NCBI RefSeq assembly: GCF_010998615.1
Contig: NZ_JAAEAH010000040.1
Location: forward strand, 1 to 64,000
DNA length: 64,000 bases
Reading direction: 5' to 3'
From: Myxococcus sp. CA023
GTDB lineage: Bacteria; Myxococcota; Myxococcia; Myxococcales; Myxococcaceae
This document shows positions 54,120 to 63,559 of the stretch, piece after piece. A program made the position numbers and the translations under genes. The notes under the pieces are model-generated. The model did no database searches. It saw nothing but the letters and a program-made list of their open reading frames with translations, and was not told the origin of the DNA. Each line of letters begins with the position of its first letter. Position 1 is the first letter of the stretch.

Positions 54120-55731
54120 GTTCCGCTGCCCGTTGCCGTTCGTACTGCTCGTCCTCCTGCCCGCGATGGCTTCCGCCGCCGCATCTCCAGAAGCGGAGCG
54201 CTGGTGGGGTCACGTTCGCGTGCTCGCGGATGACGCGATGGAGGGGCGGGAGACGGGCAGCGAGGGCTATCGGAAGGCCGCGAGCTACGTGGTGGAGCAG
54301 CTCTCGGCGATGGGAATCAAGCCGGGCGCGGGGGATGGCTATGCTCAGGAGGTGGAGCTGGTCTCGCGGCGACTGGTGGATGCGAGCTCGCGGCTGGCCC
54401 TCGTGCGGGGGGGCCGGCGCATGCCGCTGGTCATCGACCGCGATGCCATCATCGCCTCATACCTGGGGGAATCGGGGCAGGTGGATGCCCCGTTGGTGTT
54501 CGTGGGGCATGGCCTTTCGATTCCCGAGGCGGGACATGACGACTTCGCGGGGCTGGACCTCCAAGGGAAGGTGGGCGTCATCCTCTACGGAGGGCCCGAC
54601 CACATCCCCGGTGCGCTCCGGGCCCACTACAGCTCGCTCGAGGAGCGGGTCAAGGTGCTCCGGAAGGCAGGCGTGGTGGGGGTCGTGGTGTTGCAGACTC
54701 CGAAGAGCGAGGAGCTGCCCTGGGCGCGCATCGCCACGACGCGGTTCGAGCCGGCCATGACCTTCGCCGACCCGTCACTGGTCGAGAATCAGGGCCTGAA
54801 GGTGAGTGTCGTCTTCAACTCCCGCCACGCTGAGAAGCTGTTCGCTGGCGCGCAGCACTCCTTCAAGGAGGTGCTGGCGATGGCGGATGCGAACCGGCCG
54901 CTGCCACGCTTCGAACTGCCCACCCGGCTCGAGGCGCGGGCCGAGTGGAAGGAATCTCCGGTGAAGTCCGCCAACGTCGTGGGCGTGCTGCCCGGCAGTG
55001 ATGCCACGTTGGCGAAGGAATACGTCGTGCTCACCGCCCACCTGGACCACATCGGCGTCGGGGGGCCGGTGAAGGGCGACGCCATCTACAACGGCGCCAT
55101 GGACAATGCGACGGGAGTGGCCGCGGTGCTGGAGGTGGCACGCACCCTTCAGGCACTGAAGCCGAAGCGCTCCGTGCTCTTCCTGCTGGTGACGGGAGAG
55201 GAAAAGGGGCTCTTGGGGGCTCGCTACTTCGCCGCGAAGCCGACGGTGCCCTTGTCCTCCATCGTCGCCAACTTCAACCTGGACATGTTCCTTCCGCTGT
55301 TCCCACTCCGCCACCTCTTGGCCCTGGGGCAGGAGGAGTCCTCCCTGAAGGCGCCGCTTCAGCAGGTGGCAACGGCCCATGGGGTGACGCTGGTCCCGGA
55401 CCCCGAGCCCAACCGCATGTTGTTCATCCGCAGCGACCAGTACGCCTTCATCCGGAAGGGCGTGCCCGCCCTGTTCTTCAAGTTCGGCCATGCGCCGGGC
55501 TCTCCCGAGGAGCGCACGATGAATGCCTGGCACACCCGGCACTACCACGCGCCCTCCGATGACCTGCGCCAGCCGATGGACCGGGAGGCGGCGGCGAAGT
55601 TCGTTCGGCTGCTTTCGGACCTCACCCTCACCGTGGCCAACACCCCCGCGCGCCCGCGTTGGAACGACAACAGCTTCTTCCGGAGGTTCGCTTCAACGCC
55701 GGTGGAGGAGGCTCACCAGCGAATACCGTGA
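54118..55731 (+). CDS. Secreted M28-family zinc aminopeptidase with PA domain
   Basis: 537 residues: Sec signal (FVLLVLLPAMASAAA), a protease-associated domain (about residues 115-210, VFVGHGLSIPEAGHDDFAGL) and a catalytic M28 domain with zinc ligands and catalytic residues in VLTAHLDHIG, YNGAMDNATGVAAV, VTGEEKGLLGA, NFNLDM and YHAPSDDL. An exported exopeptidase fits the predatory, proteolytic life of myxobacteria. ATG at 54118 with the signal immediately after. Confidence 0.92.
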   Translation: MFRCPLPFVLLVLLPAMASAAASPEAERWWGHVRVLADDAMEGRETGSEGYRKAASYVVEQLSAMGIKPGAGDGYAQEVELVSRRLVDASSRLALVRGGRRMPLVIDRDAIIASYLGESGQVDAPLVFVGHGLSIPEAGHDDFAGLDLQGKVGVILYGGPDHIPGALRAHYSSLEERVKVLRKAGVVGVVVLQTPKSEELPWARIATTRFEPAMTFADPSLVENQGLKVSVVFNSRHAEKLFAGAQHSFKEVLAMADANRPLPRFELPTRLEARAEWKESPVKSANVVGVLPGSDATLAKEYVVLTAHLDHIGVGGPVKGDAIYNGAMDNATGVAAVLEVARTLQALKPKRSVLFLLVTGEEKGLLGARYFAAKPTVPLSSIVANFNLDMFLPLFPLRHLLALGQEESSLKAPLQQVATAHGVTLVPDPEPNRMLFIRSDQYAFIRKGVPALFFKFGHAPGSPEERTMNAWHTRHYHAPSDDLRQPMDREAAAKFVRLLSDLTLTVANTPARPRWNDNSFFRRFASTPVEEAHQRIP

Positions 55732-55869
55732 GCGCGGGTGCGGTTCACCCCACGTTGATAGTTGGTCGAAGTCCTTGGCGGTGATGTGGCCTGTCTCCAA
55801 ACCTTGCCCCCTTTTGCGAGGCGCGGAGTGAGTGCAGAGTTCCGCGAAGCGCTTCTCGCGGAGGCCCAG

Positions 55870-56736
55870 ATGGCCATGTCCATGCCCCAGGTTCCCATGC
55901 CCATGCGCCGACGTTCGGGCCCCATCCTCGTTCTCGCCGCCGTCGTGCTGCTCAGCGGAGCCGCGCCGGAAAATGCCCAGGAGCAGGTGCTGGGGGCAGC
56001 GGAAAGCGACCCGCGCATCGAGGCCGTGGCGATGCCGTGCAAGAGGGGCCAGCGTGCGCTGCGCGTTCGCCGCGGCGACGCGAAGCGCACGGCGACACTG
56101 TCCGAGCCGTATGATGCGCTCACGTGCGACGTGGCGAAGGCCACGGCGCCTGGATGGAGTTGGACCGGTGGCGATGAGTCGACATCCTGGGCCCTCCAAC
56201 TCCGGGCCGTGGACCTCCAGGGAGGGCCGACGGCGCTTCTCATCACCCACGCGGCCGGCTACGAACATGTGCACCGCCAGCATGCCCTGTTCCTCGCGGA
56301 CGCGAAGGGCGTGACCCGGGCCTGGGAAGGGACCGAGGGGCAGGGCCCCACATACTCCAGCGTGGAGGTCCAGGACGGCCGGCTCCTCTTCTCACGCACA
56401 CTCGACATCGGCGTGGGAGAGTCGGCGGACAGCTGGGCCCTCTCCGAGCTGCGCTGGGACGCGGGACGGAAGAAGGTGGTGGAGCGGCCCGCCGAAGCCT
56501 GGGCCGTCATCCTCCGTACGGAGGACTCGGTGCCGGCGGCCCGCGCGGCCGAGGCGCAACTGGAAGCGGACTGCAAGGGCTCGACGCTGCTCATGGTGGA
56601 CACCAACGACTTCGCGCGGCTCACCCGGGACAAGTGGGTGGTGGCCAGCTTCCTGCCGTCAAGGCAGGGCGCCGAGGCTGCGCTCAGGCGGCTGCGGCCT
56701 TGCGCACCGGACGCGTACCTCAAGCGCGTCCAGTGA
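55870..56736 (+). CDS. Hypothetical exported protein, 288 aa
   Basis: From the ATG at 55870 (GGAGG five bases upstream): a Met/Arg leader, a hydrophobic segment GPILVLAAVVLLSGAAPENA and a mature beta-rich domain (WALQLRAVDLQGGPTALLIT). The C-terminal part is SPOR-like in feel (EAWAVILRTEDSVPAARAAE, WVVASFLPSRQGAEAALRRL), suggesting peptidoglycan-denuded-glycan binding, but the match is weak. Other starts are in frame upstream (55762) and at 55903. Confidence 0.65.
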   Translation: MAMSMPQVPMPMRRRSGPILVLAAVVLLSGAAPENAQEQVLGAAESDPRIEAVAMPCKRGQRALRVRRGDAKRTATLSEPYDALTCDVAKATAPGWSWTGGDESTSWALQLRAVDLQGGPTALLITHAAGYEHVHRQHALFLADAKGVTRAWEGTEGQGPTYSSVEVQDGRLLFSRTLDIGVGESADSWALSELRWDAGRKKVVERPAEAWAVILRTEDSVPAARAAEAQLEADCKGSTLLMVDTNDFARLTRDKWVVASFLPSRQGAEAALRRLRPCAPDAYLKRVQ

Positions 56737-56853
56737 GTGCCGCCGCACGCGGTGGAGGCTCTGCTATCGGAGCTCGGCCCCGCAAGCTACGGCATGGCGC
56801 GCGTATTGACGCATCACCATCCCCGGTCGGATTCGACTAGAATCCCGCCTCTT

Positions 56854-57594
56854 ATGGAGCGGACCGGCGCAGCGGCAGTCATCATCGGCAACGAGGTCTT
56901 GACGGCGAAGGTCCACGACCTGAACGGGCCGCATCTCATCAAACGCCTGCGCGAGGTGGGCATCCCGCTGCACTCGGTGGAGACGGTCCTCGACGACGTG
57001 GACGCCATCGTGGACGCAGTGGCCCGGGCCCGGCGCAAGGCGCGGTACGTCTTCACCAGCGGCGGCATCGGCCCCACCCATGACGACGTCACCGTGCGCG
57101 CGGTGGCCCTGGCCATGGGACGGAAGGTAGTTCGGCTGCAGGAGATGCTGGACCTCATCATGTCCCGTGCCACCGAGGAGCGGCAGGTGACGGCGGAAGG
57201 ACTGCGGCTCGCCGATGCCCCGGAGGGCGCCGTGCTGCTTCCCCAGGCCGACATGTGGTTCCCCGTGCTCACGGTGGATGACATCTTCCTGCTGCCCGGT
57301 GTGCCGCAGTTGTTCCGGATGCAGTTGGAGACGGTGCTCGCGCGGCTGAGCGGGTCGCCCGTGGCCGTGAGCTGCCTCTACCTCCGGCTGGGCGAAAGCG
57401 ACATCGCCGCCGTGCTGGACCGGGTGGCGCTCGACATGCCGCACGTGGCCATCGGCTCCTACCCGGAGTTCGACCCGGACAAGGACTACCGGGTGAAGGT
57501 GACGGTGGAGTCCGCCCAGCGCGGGCCCGTGGATGACGCGCTGACGCGCATCCTCACGGGCCTGCCGGAAGGCGCGGTGGTGCGGCGGGAGTAG
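56854..57594 (+). CDS. MoCF/CinA N-terminal domain protein
   Basis: A 246-residue molybdopterin-binding-domain protein: AAVIIGNEVLTAKVHDLNGP at the start and the family motif YVFTSGGIGPTHDDVTVRAVA, followed by LPGVPQLFRMQLETVL. It equals the N-terminal part of CinA without the C-terminal nicotinamide-nucleotide amidase domain. Stand-alone members are linked to ADP-ribose or nicotinamide metabolism in some species; the role here is unknown. No ribosome site precedes the ATG. A TAGAAT lies 10 bases upstream, so the mRNA may be nearly leaderless. Confidence 0.85.
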   Translation: MERTGAAAVIIGNEVLTAKVHDLNGPHLIKRLREVGIPLHSVETVLDDVDAIVDAVARARRKARYVFTSGGIGPTHDDVTVRAVALAMGRKVVRLQEMLDLIMSRATEERQVTAEGLRLADAPEGAVLLPQADMWFPVLTVDDIFLLPGVPQLFRMQLETVLARLSGSPVAVSCLYLRLGESDIAAVLDRVALDMPHVAIGSYPEFDPDKDYRVKVTVESAQRGPVDDALTRILTGLPEGAVVRRE

Positions 57595-57619
57595 GGCTCC
57601 CGCCGCGTTCCGAAAGCGC

Positions 57620-60600
57620 CTACAGCCCCAGTCCCAGCCGCTGGCGCAGCCGGAAGAAGTCGTCCGTGAAGGCCCACGCCAGAATCGTGCGCAGGCGCTC
57701 ACCTTCGCGCACGGCCTGGATCATGGGCTCGGGCGTATCCAGCCGGGCACCCGCGAAGTTCGGGTCCTCGCGCAGCACCATGCCCAGGCCCACCGCCACA
57801 TCGCCGCACATCAGCAGGCCCGCGCGGTCCGCCGAGTAGTCGATGGCCTCCAGCCAGGGCGCCAGGTCCACCTTCTGTGCGTCGCCCAGCGACATCGCCG
57901 GAATCTCCAGCGCCTTGAGCGCCTTGCGCGGGAAGGCCCGCTTGAGCTGCTTCACCGACTCGTCGTTACGCCGGCCCAGCGCGCTGAACTGCGGCGCGTG
58001 CAAGCGGACGGCGCTGCCGAAGAGGTCCGCCGTTTCGCCCTGTGACAGCTTCTCCAGCACCGCGGTCTTGTTGAGCAGCCCCAGCGCCGCGCGGCCCAGG
58101 AGGAACTTCTGCTCGCGCGCGTTGAAGCGCCGCACCACGTCCTGGCCAATGCACACCGACATGGGCTCCGTGGTCTCCAGCACCGTCAGCCCGCGTCGCG
58201 CTTGGTAGGCCTCGAAGCTCTCCACGCCGAACACCTGCGCCACGGCGCGGATGGCCTTGTACACGGCCGAGTCCGGCTTGAGCCGGTCCGCCTTCGGGTT
58301 GACGCCCACGATTTCGAAGTTGGGCGGGTACACCTTCTCCAGGTGCTCGCCCATCGCGCGCAGCACCTCGAGCAGCGGGCCCCGGGCCCCCGGGTGCATC
58401 AGCACCGAGTCCACATCCGTCTGCGTCAGCGCCTCGCGCGCCTCCTGCGCCAGCCGCGTGCGGGCCTCCATGTAGAAGGCCAGCTCCACCTCGTTGGCGG
58501 AGCGCAGGAAGTGCAGCGCCGCCGCCGCGCAGAACGCCTTGTCGAGCTGCTTCAGGCCCTCCCAGAGCTTGAACAGCGCGTGCAGGCTGTCCACCCGCGT
58601 CGGGTCCTGCCGGAGAATCTGCCGGTGCTCCTCGATGGCCATCGGCACCGATGACGAGTCCCGCGCGTACAGCTCCGCGAGCACCGCGCGGGCCTGGAGG
58701 TTCGTGCCGTCACCATCCACCACCTGCCGGTACAGCGCGGTGGCGCGAGCAGGCTCGGACAGCGGACCCGCGTACAGGTCCGCGGCCCGCATCCGCAGCG
58801 TCGCGGCGCGCTTGGGCTCCACGGCCAGCTGGCCCGCGGCCTGGGCCTCCAGCAACTGCGCCAGCTCCGGCAGGTTCCGAGCGCGCTCGTAGAGGACCAC
58901 CAACCGGTCCACGAGGGCGGGGTTGCCCGGGGACAGCTCCAGCGCGCGGCGGTAGAGCGGGGTGGCCGCGCCCGCATCCCCCAGCCCTTCGTCATACGTG
59001 CGCGCCAGCTCCAGCGTGAAGCGGGCCCGCGGCTCCGGCGGCAGCTCCTGCTGGAGCAGCTTGTGGAGGCAGTCCACCGCGCCCGCCCAGTTGCGCGCCT
59101 GCGTGTGAAGCCCGGCCAGGCGCTCCAGCGCCTCCAGGTGACGGGGCAGGGTGGCCAGCACCGTCTGGTAGTGCGCCGCGGCCCGGCTCGGATCATTGAG
59201 GTGCGACGCGTACAGGTTCCCCAGCGTCATGTGGAACTGCGCCAGGACGCGTGGGTCGCCACCCAGTTGCACGCGCTGGCTCAGCATGGCCGCGGCCTCG
59301 GGGTACTGCTGCGCCTCCAGCAACAGCGCGCCACGCAGCTCCAGAGCCTCCGGGTGCCCCGGCTGCGCGGACAGTGCCTTCTCCAGCAGGGCCAGCGCCC
59401 GCGCGCGGTCATTCAGCGCGGTGTGGTGCAGCCGCGCCGCGCTGACGAACGCCGTGGCCGCAGCCAGTCCGTCCCGTTGCGCAAGCTTCGCTTCGGCGCG
59501 CCGCTCCTGCAGGGCCGCCAGGTCCGCGGAGCCTCCACGCTGCGCCAGCAGCTCCTCCAGGCCCGCCTGGGCGCCCGCGTGCAGCGGATCCTTCTCCAGC
59601 GCCTGCCGGTACAGCGCCGTGGCGCCGTCCGCGTCATTCAGCCGGCCCACGGCCAGCTTCGCCGCGCCGATGAACGCCTCGATGGCGCCACGCGGATCGC
59701 GCGACACCCGGGCCTCGGCCTCCAGGGCGGCGCGGGCTCCCGCGAAGTCGCCCCGCTTCAAGGCCACACGGCGAGCTCCCTGCATCGCGGGCAGGCACTG
59801 CGACTGGAGCTCCAGGGCCTGCCGGTACAGCGCCGCCGCCCTCTCCAAGTCGTTGAAGCGCGTGTCCGCCAGCTCGGCGGTGCGCAGCAGCATCTCCAGG
59901 GCCTCGTCGGCGTCCTGCGCGGATGCCAGCCGCATGGTGTACAGGCGCGCCAGCCCCGCGGCGTCACCCGCTTGCCGCAGGCCGCGCTCCAACACGAAGG
60001 CCAGCCGCGCATCGCCCGGGTCGGCCTCGAATGCGCGCTTGTAGGCCTCCAGCGTGCCCTCGGCGGGGCTCTTGTCCAGGTCCACCGCGGCGGACAGCCG
60101 CAGGGCCATGGCCAGCCGCGGGTCATTCACCCGGTCGGCGATGCGCTGGCGCAGCTCGGCGCGGCGCGGCCGGTCCGAGGCGCGGATGCGCTCCAGCAGC
60201 GTGAGGGCGGTGAGGTTGCCGGCGTCCAGCGCCAGCACGGCCTCGCAGCACTGGGCCGCGCGGGAGGGCTCCTGGAAGCGGTCCAGGTACAGCCGCGCCA
60301 GCTTCAGGTACGCCGTCACCTTCGCCGCGGACGTGCTGCCCACCTGCGTCTCGCGGTCCAGGATGCCGACCAGCTCCTTCACGTTGTCCTGCGCCAGGTA
60401 CAGCCGCTCCAGCGCGCGAAGCGTGGCGGCATGGGCCGGCGTCAGGCGCAGCACCTCTTGATACGTGTCGATGGCCAGCTCGGGCCGAAGCAGCTGCTCC
60501 TCCCAGATGGCCGCCGCCTGGTAGAGGGCGTTGGCGCGCTCCAGCGGGTCGGTGCGGTTGGCGGCTTCGGCGCGCAGCACCTCCACCAGGCTCTCCCATG

Positions 60601-62698
60601 CGGCCTGCGCGCGGTAGATGCGGGCCAGCGCGCGCAGCGCCGGGAAGTAGCTGGGCGCCAGCATCAGCGCCTCGTTGTACGAAGCGATGGCCTCGTTGTC
60701 CTGGTTCAGCCGCTGCTCGTACAACTCGCCAATCTTGTAGATGAGCGCGGCGGCCTGCTCGGTGGAGGCGGAGCTCTCCGACTCCGCCCGGTACATGTCC
60801 ACCAGCTTCTCCCACCGGCCATCCTGCGCGTACAGCCGGCCCAGCGCCTTGAGCGCGGGGAGGTATGACGGGGACAGCGCCAGCACGCGCTCATAGGCGG
60901 AGATGGCGCCCGCGCGGTCCTTGAGGTTCTCGTCGAGAATCTCCGCGTTGCGGTGTAGCAGCGACAGCACCTGCTTGGTGTCACCCGCGAGCGACGCCTC
61001 TAGGTCGTGCGTCTCCAGCAGCTCGCGGAAGCGGCTGGCCCGCTCGTAGAGCCGCGCGAGGTTGCGGATGGTGGGCAGGTGGTCCGACGCAAGGTCGAGG
61101 ATGCGCTTCATGCACTCGATGGCGTGGTCCAGGTCGCCCAGGCGGTCTTCGTACACCACCGCCATCTTGTTCAACGTGGTGATGAGCTGATCCCGGTCGC
61201 TCGTCTGGAGCAGGTCCTGCTCATACATCGCCACCAGCTCCGCGAAGCGGCCCTGGCGCTCGTAGAGGCGCGTGAGGGCCTTCTGCGCGGGGAGGTAGCC
61301 CGGCTGCAGCTGGAGGCAGGCGTTGTAGCGGGAGATGGCGTCCTCCTGCCGCCCCAGCCGCTCCTCCAGGATTTCGGCCGCCTTGTACATGCGCGCGGCC
61401 TTCTGCTTCGCGTCCTCGGCGGCGGCGACCTCCGCGTCGAAGACGGAGACCAGCCGCTCCCAGTCCTGCATGCGGTAGTACAGCTTGCCCAGGCCCGCCA
61501 GCGCTGCCGCGTGGCCGGGAATGCGGGCGACAATGGCCTGATACCGCGCCGCCGCGTCCGACTCGCGCTTGAGGACCTCCTCGTACAGCGCCGCCAGCCG
61601 GAGGTTGGTGGCCACCAGCTCGCTCTCGTCGTTGAGCGAGCCCACGCGCGCCAGCAGCACGTCCGACAGCTCCTCGAAGCGGCCTTGCGTCTCGTAGATG
61701 CCGGCCAACTCGCTCAGCACCAGCGGTTCGTTGGGGGACACCTGCCGCGCGGCGAGCAGCGCGGCCAGCGCGTCGTCCTTGCGGTCGTTGCGCTCGTAGA
61801 CCTTGGCAATCTGCAGGTACGCGGGCGCCGCCTGCGCGCCCAGCGCGGCCGCCTCCGCACCCAGCGCGGCGAGCAGCTCATCCACGCGGCCCTCGCGCTC
61901 GGCCAGCCGCTTCATGGCCGCCAGGAGCTGGAGGTCCGACCGGTCCAGCGCGAAGGCTTCGCGGAACAGGGCCGCGGCGCCTTCCTTCTGCTTCAGCCGC
62001 TCTTCCAGCAGCAGGCCCGCGGCGGTGAGGTAGTGCGCGCGCAGCGAAGGCTGCTGCACGGCGGCGGCGATCAGCCGGTATACCTCCACCAGCGCAAGCG
62101 CGTCGTTGCGCGCGGCGTAGACGGACTCGAGCTGGGTGAGGACCACGACGTCCGTGGGCCGGCGCTCCAGGCACTGCTTCAGGCTCGCGGCGGACTCCTC
62201 GTCCCGCGACAGGCGCTCCTGGAGGATGATGCCCTTCTCGAAGAGCAGCGCGGCCTGATGGCGCGCGTCGTCGGTGGCCGCCAGCTCCGCATCCATCAAC
62301 TGGAGCACCATCTGCCAGTTGCCCACGTCCGCGAAGAGCCGGCGGGCGGCGCGGATGTTGACGAGGTAGCGCGGCGCCAGCTTGTACGCGTTCTGGAACG
62401 CCACCGCGGCGTTGCGCGGATTCTTGAGCGGCTCCTCCCAGAGCAGGCCCACCTCGTGGAAGAGCAGCGCCGCCGCGTGGGGCTCCGCGGTGCTGAGGGC
62501 CTTGGCCTCGCGCTCCAGGGATGCGATGCGCTCGCGCGCTTCATCCTCGGCGCGGGTGTTCGCGGCAGCCGAGGGGGCGGTGGTCGCGGCCTGGGCCTGC
62601 GTCTCCGTGACCGGAGCGTTCGGGCTCGCGGGCGCGCCAGACACAGGCAGGGGGGCCACGGGAACAGTGGTCCTCGGGACGTCGTTGCGCTCGCTCAT
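57620..62698 (-). CDS. Giant TPR-repeat protein, 1692 aa
   Basis: Starts MSERNDVPRTTVPVAPLPV, has a Pro/Ala/Thr-rich disordered N-terminus (about 70 residues) and then roughly 1250 residues of tetratricopeptide-like helical repeats (for example AVVYEDRLGDLDHAIECMKR, LGNLYASHLNDPSRAAAHYQ, ALYRQALEKDPLHAGAQAGL). A C-terminal domain of about 340 residues is non-repetitive (from HPGARGPLLEVLRAMGEHLEK to the end, FFRLRQRLGLGL). No signal peptide or TM helix, hence a cytosolic scaffold. The partner is unknown. The ATG at 62698 is the first followed by this sequence; the frame is open further upstream. Confidence 0.9.
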   Translation of the reverse strand: MSERNDVPRTTVPVAPLPVSGAPASPNAPVTETQAQAATTAPSAAANTRAEDEARERIASLEREAKALSTAEPHAAALLFHEVGLLWEEPLKNPRNAAVAFQNAYKLAPRYLVNIRAARRLFADVGNWQMVLQLMDAELAATDDARHQAALLFEKGIILQERLSRDEESAASLKQCLERRPTDVVVLTQLESVYAARNDALALVEVYRLIAAAVQQPSLRAHYLTAAGLLLEERLKQKEGAAALFREAFALDRSDLQLLAAMKRLAEREGRVDELLAALGAEAAALGAQAAPAYLQIAKVYERNDRKDDALAALLAARQVSPNEPLVLSELAGIYETQGRFEELSDVLLARVGSLNDESELVATNLRLAALYEEVLKRESDAAARYQAIVARIPGHAAALAGLGKLYYRMQDWERLVSVFDAEVAAAEDAKQKAARMYKAAEILEERLGRQEDAISRYNACLQLQPGYLPAQKALTRLYERQGRFAELVAMYEQDLLQTSDRDQLITTLNKMAVVYEDRLGDLDHAIECMKRILDLASDHLPTIRNLARLYERASRFRELLETHDLEASLAGDTKQVLSLLHRNAEILDENLKDRAGAISAYERVLALSPSYLPALKALGRLYAQDGRWEKLVDMYRAESESSASTEQAAALIYKIGELYEQRLNQDNEAIASYNEALMLAPSYFPALRALARIYRAQAAWESLVEVLRAEAANRTDPLERANALYQAAAIWEEQLLRPELAIDTYQEVLRLTPAHAATLRALERLYLAQDNVKELVGILDRETQVGSTSAAKVTAYLKLARLYLDRFQEPSRAAQCCEAVLALDAGNLTALTLLERIRASDRPRRAELRQRIADRVNDPRLAMALRLSAAVDLDKSPAEGTLEAYKRAFEADPGDARLAFVLERGLRQAGDAAGLARLYTMRLASAQDADEALEMLLRTAELADTRFNDLERAAALYRQALELQSQCLPAMQGARRVALKRGDFAGARAALEAEARVSRDPRGAIEAFIGAAKLAVGRLNDADGATALYRQALEKDPLHAGAQAGLEELLAQRGGSADLAALQERRAEAKLAQRDGLAAATAFVSAARLHHTALNDRARALALLEKALSAQPGHPEALELRGALLLEAQQYPEAAAMLSQRVQLGGDPRVLAQFHMTLGNLYASHLNDPSRAAAHYQTVLATLPRHLEALERLAGLHTQARNWAGAVDCLHKLLQQELPPEPRARFTLELARTYDEGLGDAGAATPLYRRALELSPGNPALVDRLVVLYERARNLPELAQLLEAQAAGQLAVEPKRAATLRMRAADLYAGPLSEPARATALYRQVVDGDGTNLQARAVLAELYARDSSSVPMAIEEHRQILRQDPTRVDSLHALFKLWEGLKQLDKAFCAAAALHFLRSANEVELAFYMEARTRLAQEAREALTQTDVDSVLMHPGARGPLLEVLRAMGEHLEKVYPPNFEIVGVNPKADRLKPDSAVYKAIRAVAQVFGVESFEAYQARRGLTVLETTEPMSVCIGQDVVRRFNAREQKFLLGRAALGLLNKTAVLEKLSQGETADLFGSAVRLHAPQFSALGRRNDESVKQLKRAFPRKALKALEIPAMSLGDAQKVDLAPWLEAIDYSADRAGLLMCGDVAVGLGMVLREDPNFAGARLDTPEPMIQAVREGERLRTILAWAFTDDFFRLRQRLGLGL

Positions 62699-62862
62699 GG
62701 AAAGCCGGCTCCGAATGGCCAATGCGGGGGAGGAGGGACTGGCCGTCGCCGGTCGTAACATGCGCTTAGCCGGTCCCTCAACTTCCCGTCTTTCCTGGCG
62801 ATTTGGGTGCCAGCCACCCCAGGGGGCGGGCAGGCGGACCCTGCCTTGGAGCAACGCGGCGC

Positions 62863-63387
62863 CTACTTCCGCCGAGCGCGCCACTCGTCGCGGTTCTGCC
62901 CCCAGCGGTCGACGCGGATCGTGTCGTACGGCGGTGGCATGTGTGCCTGTCCCAGCACGCGCGACCCCAGCCGGAGCGCGACCTGCTGGGACGGGGTGTT
63001 CTCCGGCACGATGCAGTGGATGACGTCGGTCCAGCCGAGGTGGTCGAAGGCCCAGTCCATGGTCGCCGCTGTCGCCTCCGTGGCGTAGCCCCGGCCCCAG
63101 TACTCGCGGAGCAGGCCCCAGCCAATCTCCGTTCCCGGCCAGCCCTCCGGCTTCCACGGGCCCACTCGCCCCACCCACGCGCCCGTGGACTTCTCCAGCA
63201 CGGAGAACATCGCGAAGCCCTGGATCGACCACGAGCCCGCCAGCACACACAGGTTGCGCCACGCCATCGCGCGCGGCTGCACCCCTCCGATGAAACGCGC
63301 CGACTCCGGGTCGGCCGACAGCGCCGCGAAGCCATCCAGGTCCTCGGCCAGGGGAGGCCGGAGGATGAGACGCTGTGTTTCGATCAT
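62863..63387 (-). CDS. GNAT acetyltransferase (RimJ/RimL-like)
   Basis: 174 residues starting MIETQRLILRPPLAEDLDGF, the typical RimJ/RimL N-terminus. The acetyl-CoA-binding motif is GWGLLREYWGRGYATEATAA, followed by HCIVPENTPSQQVALRLG. It acetylates an unknown amine (N-terminal, small molecule or antibiotic). ATG at 63387; ATG at 63414 is an alternative. It lies upstream of, and in the same direction as, the TPR gene. Confidence 0.9.
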   Translation of the reverse strand: MIETQRLILRPPLAEDLDGFAALSADPESARFIGGVQPRAMAWRNLCVLAGSWSIQGFAMFSVLEKSTGAWVGRVGPWKPEGWPGTEIGWGLLREYWGRGYATEATAATMDWAFDHLGWTDVIHCIVPENTPSQQVALRLGSRVLGQAHMPPPYDTIRVDRWGQNRDEWRARRK

Positions 63388-63504
63388 GGGGCCATTGCTC
63401 GCCAGGTGAGACATTTCAAGCGCCTTTATGTTTGGCATTGAATTCGAACCGCCAGTCGGCCGCGAATGAGACCGCCTGGCGGGAACGACCGCATCATTCG
63501 GCTC

Positions 63505-63542
63505 CTCCTGGGTGAGGGAATGACAGTCCTTCAACCCAGGAG
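63505..63542 (-). terminator. Long-loop hairpin downstream of the M13 peptidase
   Basis: CTCCTGGGT and ACCCAGGAG form a perfect 9-bp stem around a 20-base loop, 18 bp past the peptidase stop. No T-tract. Confidence 0.45.
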
Positions 63543-63559
63543 AAGCCGTCAAATGACGT

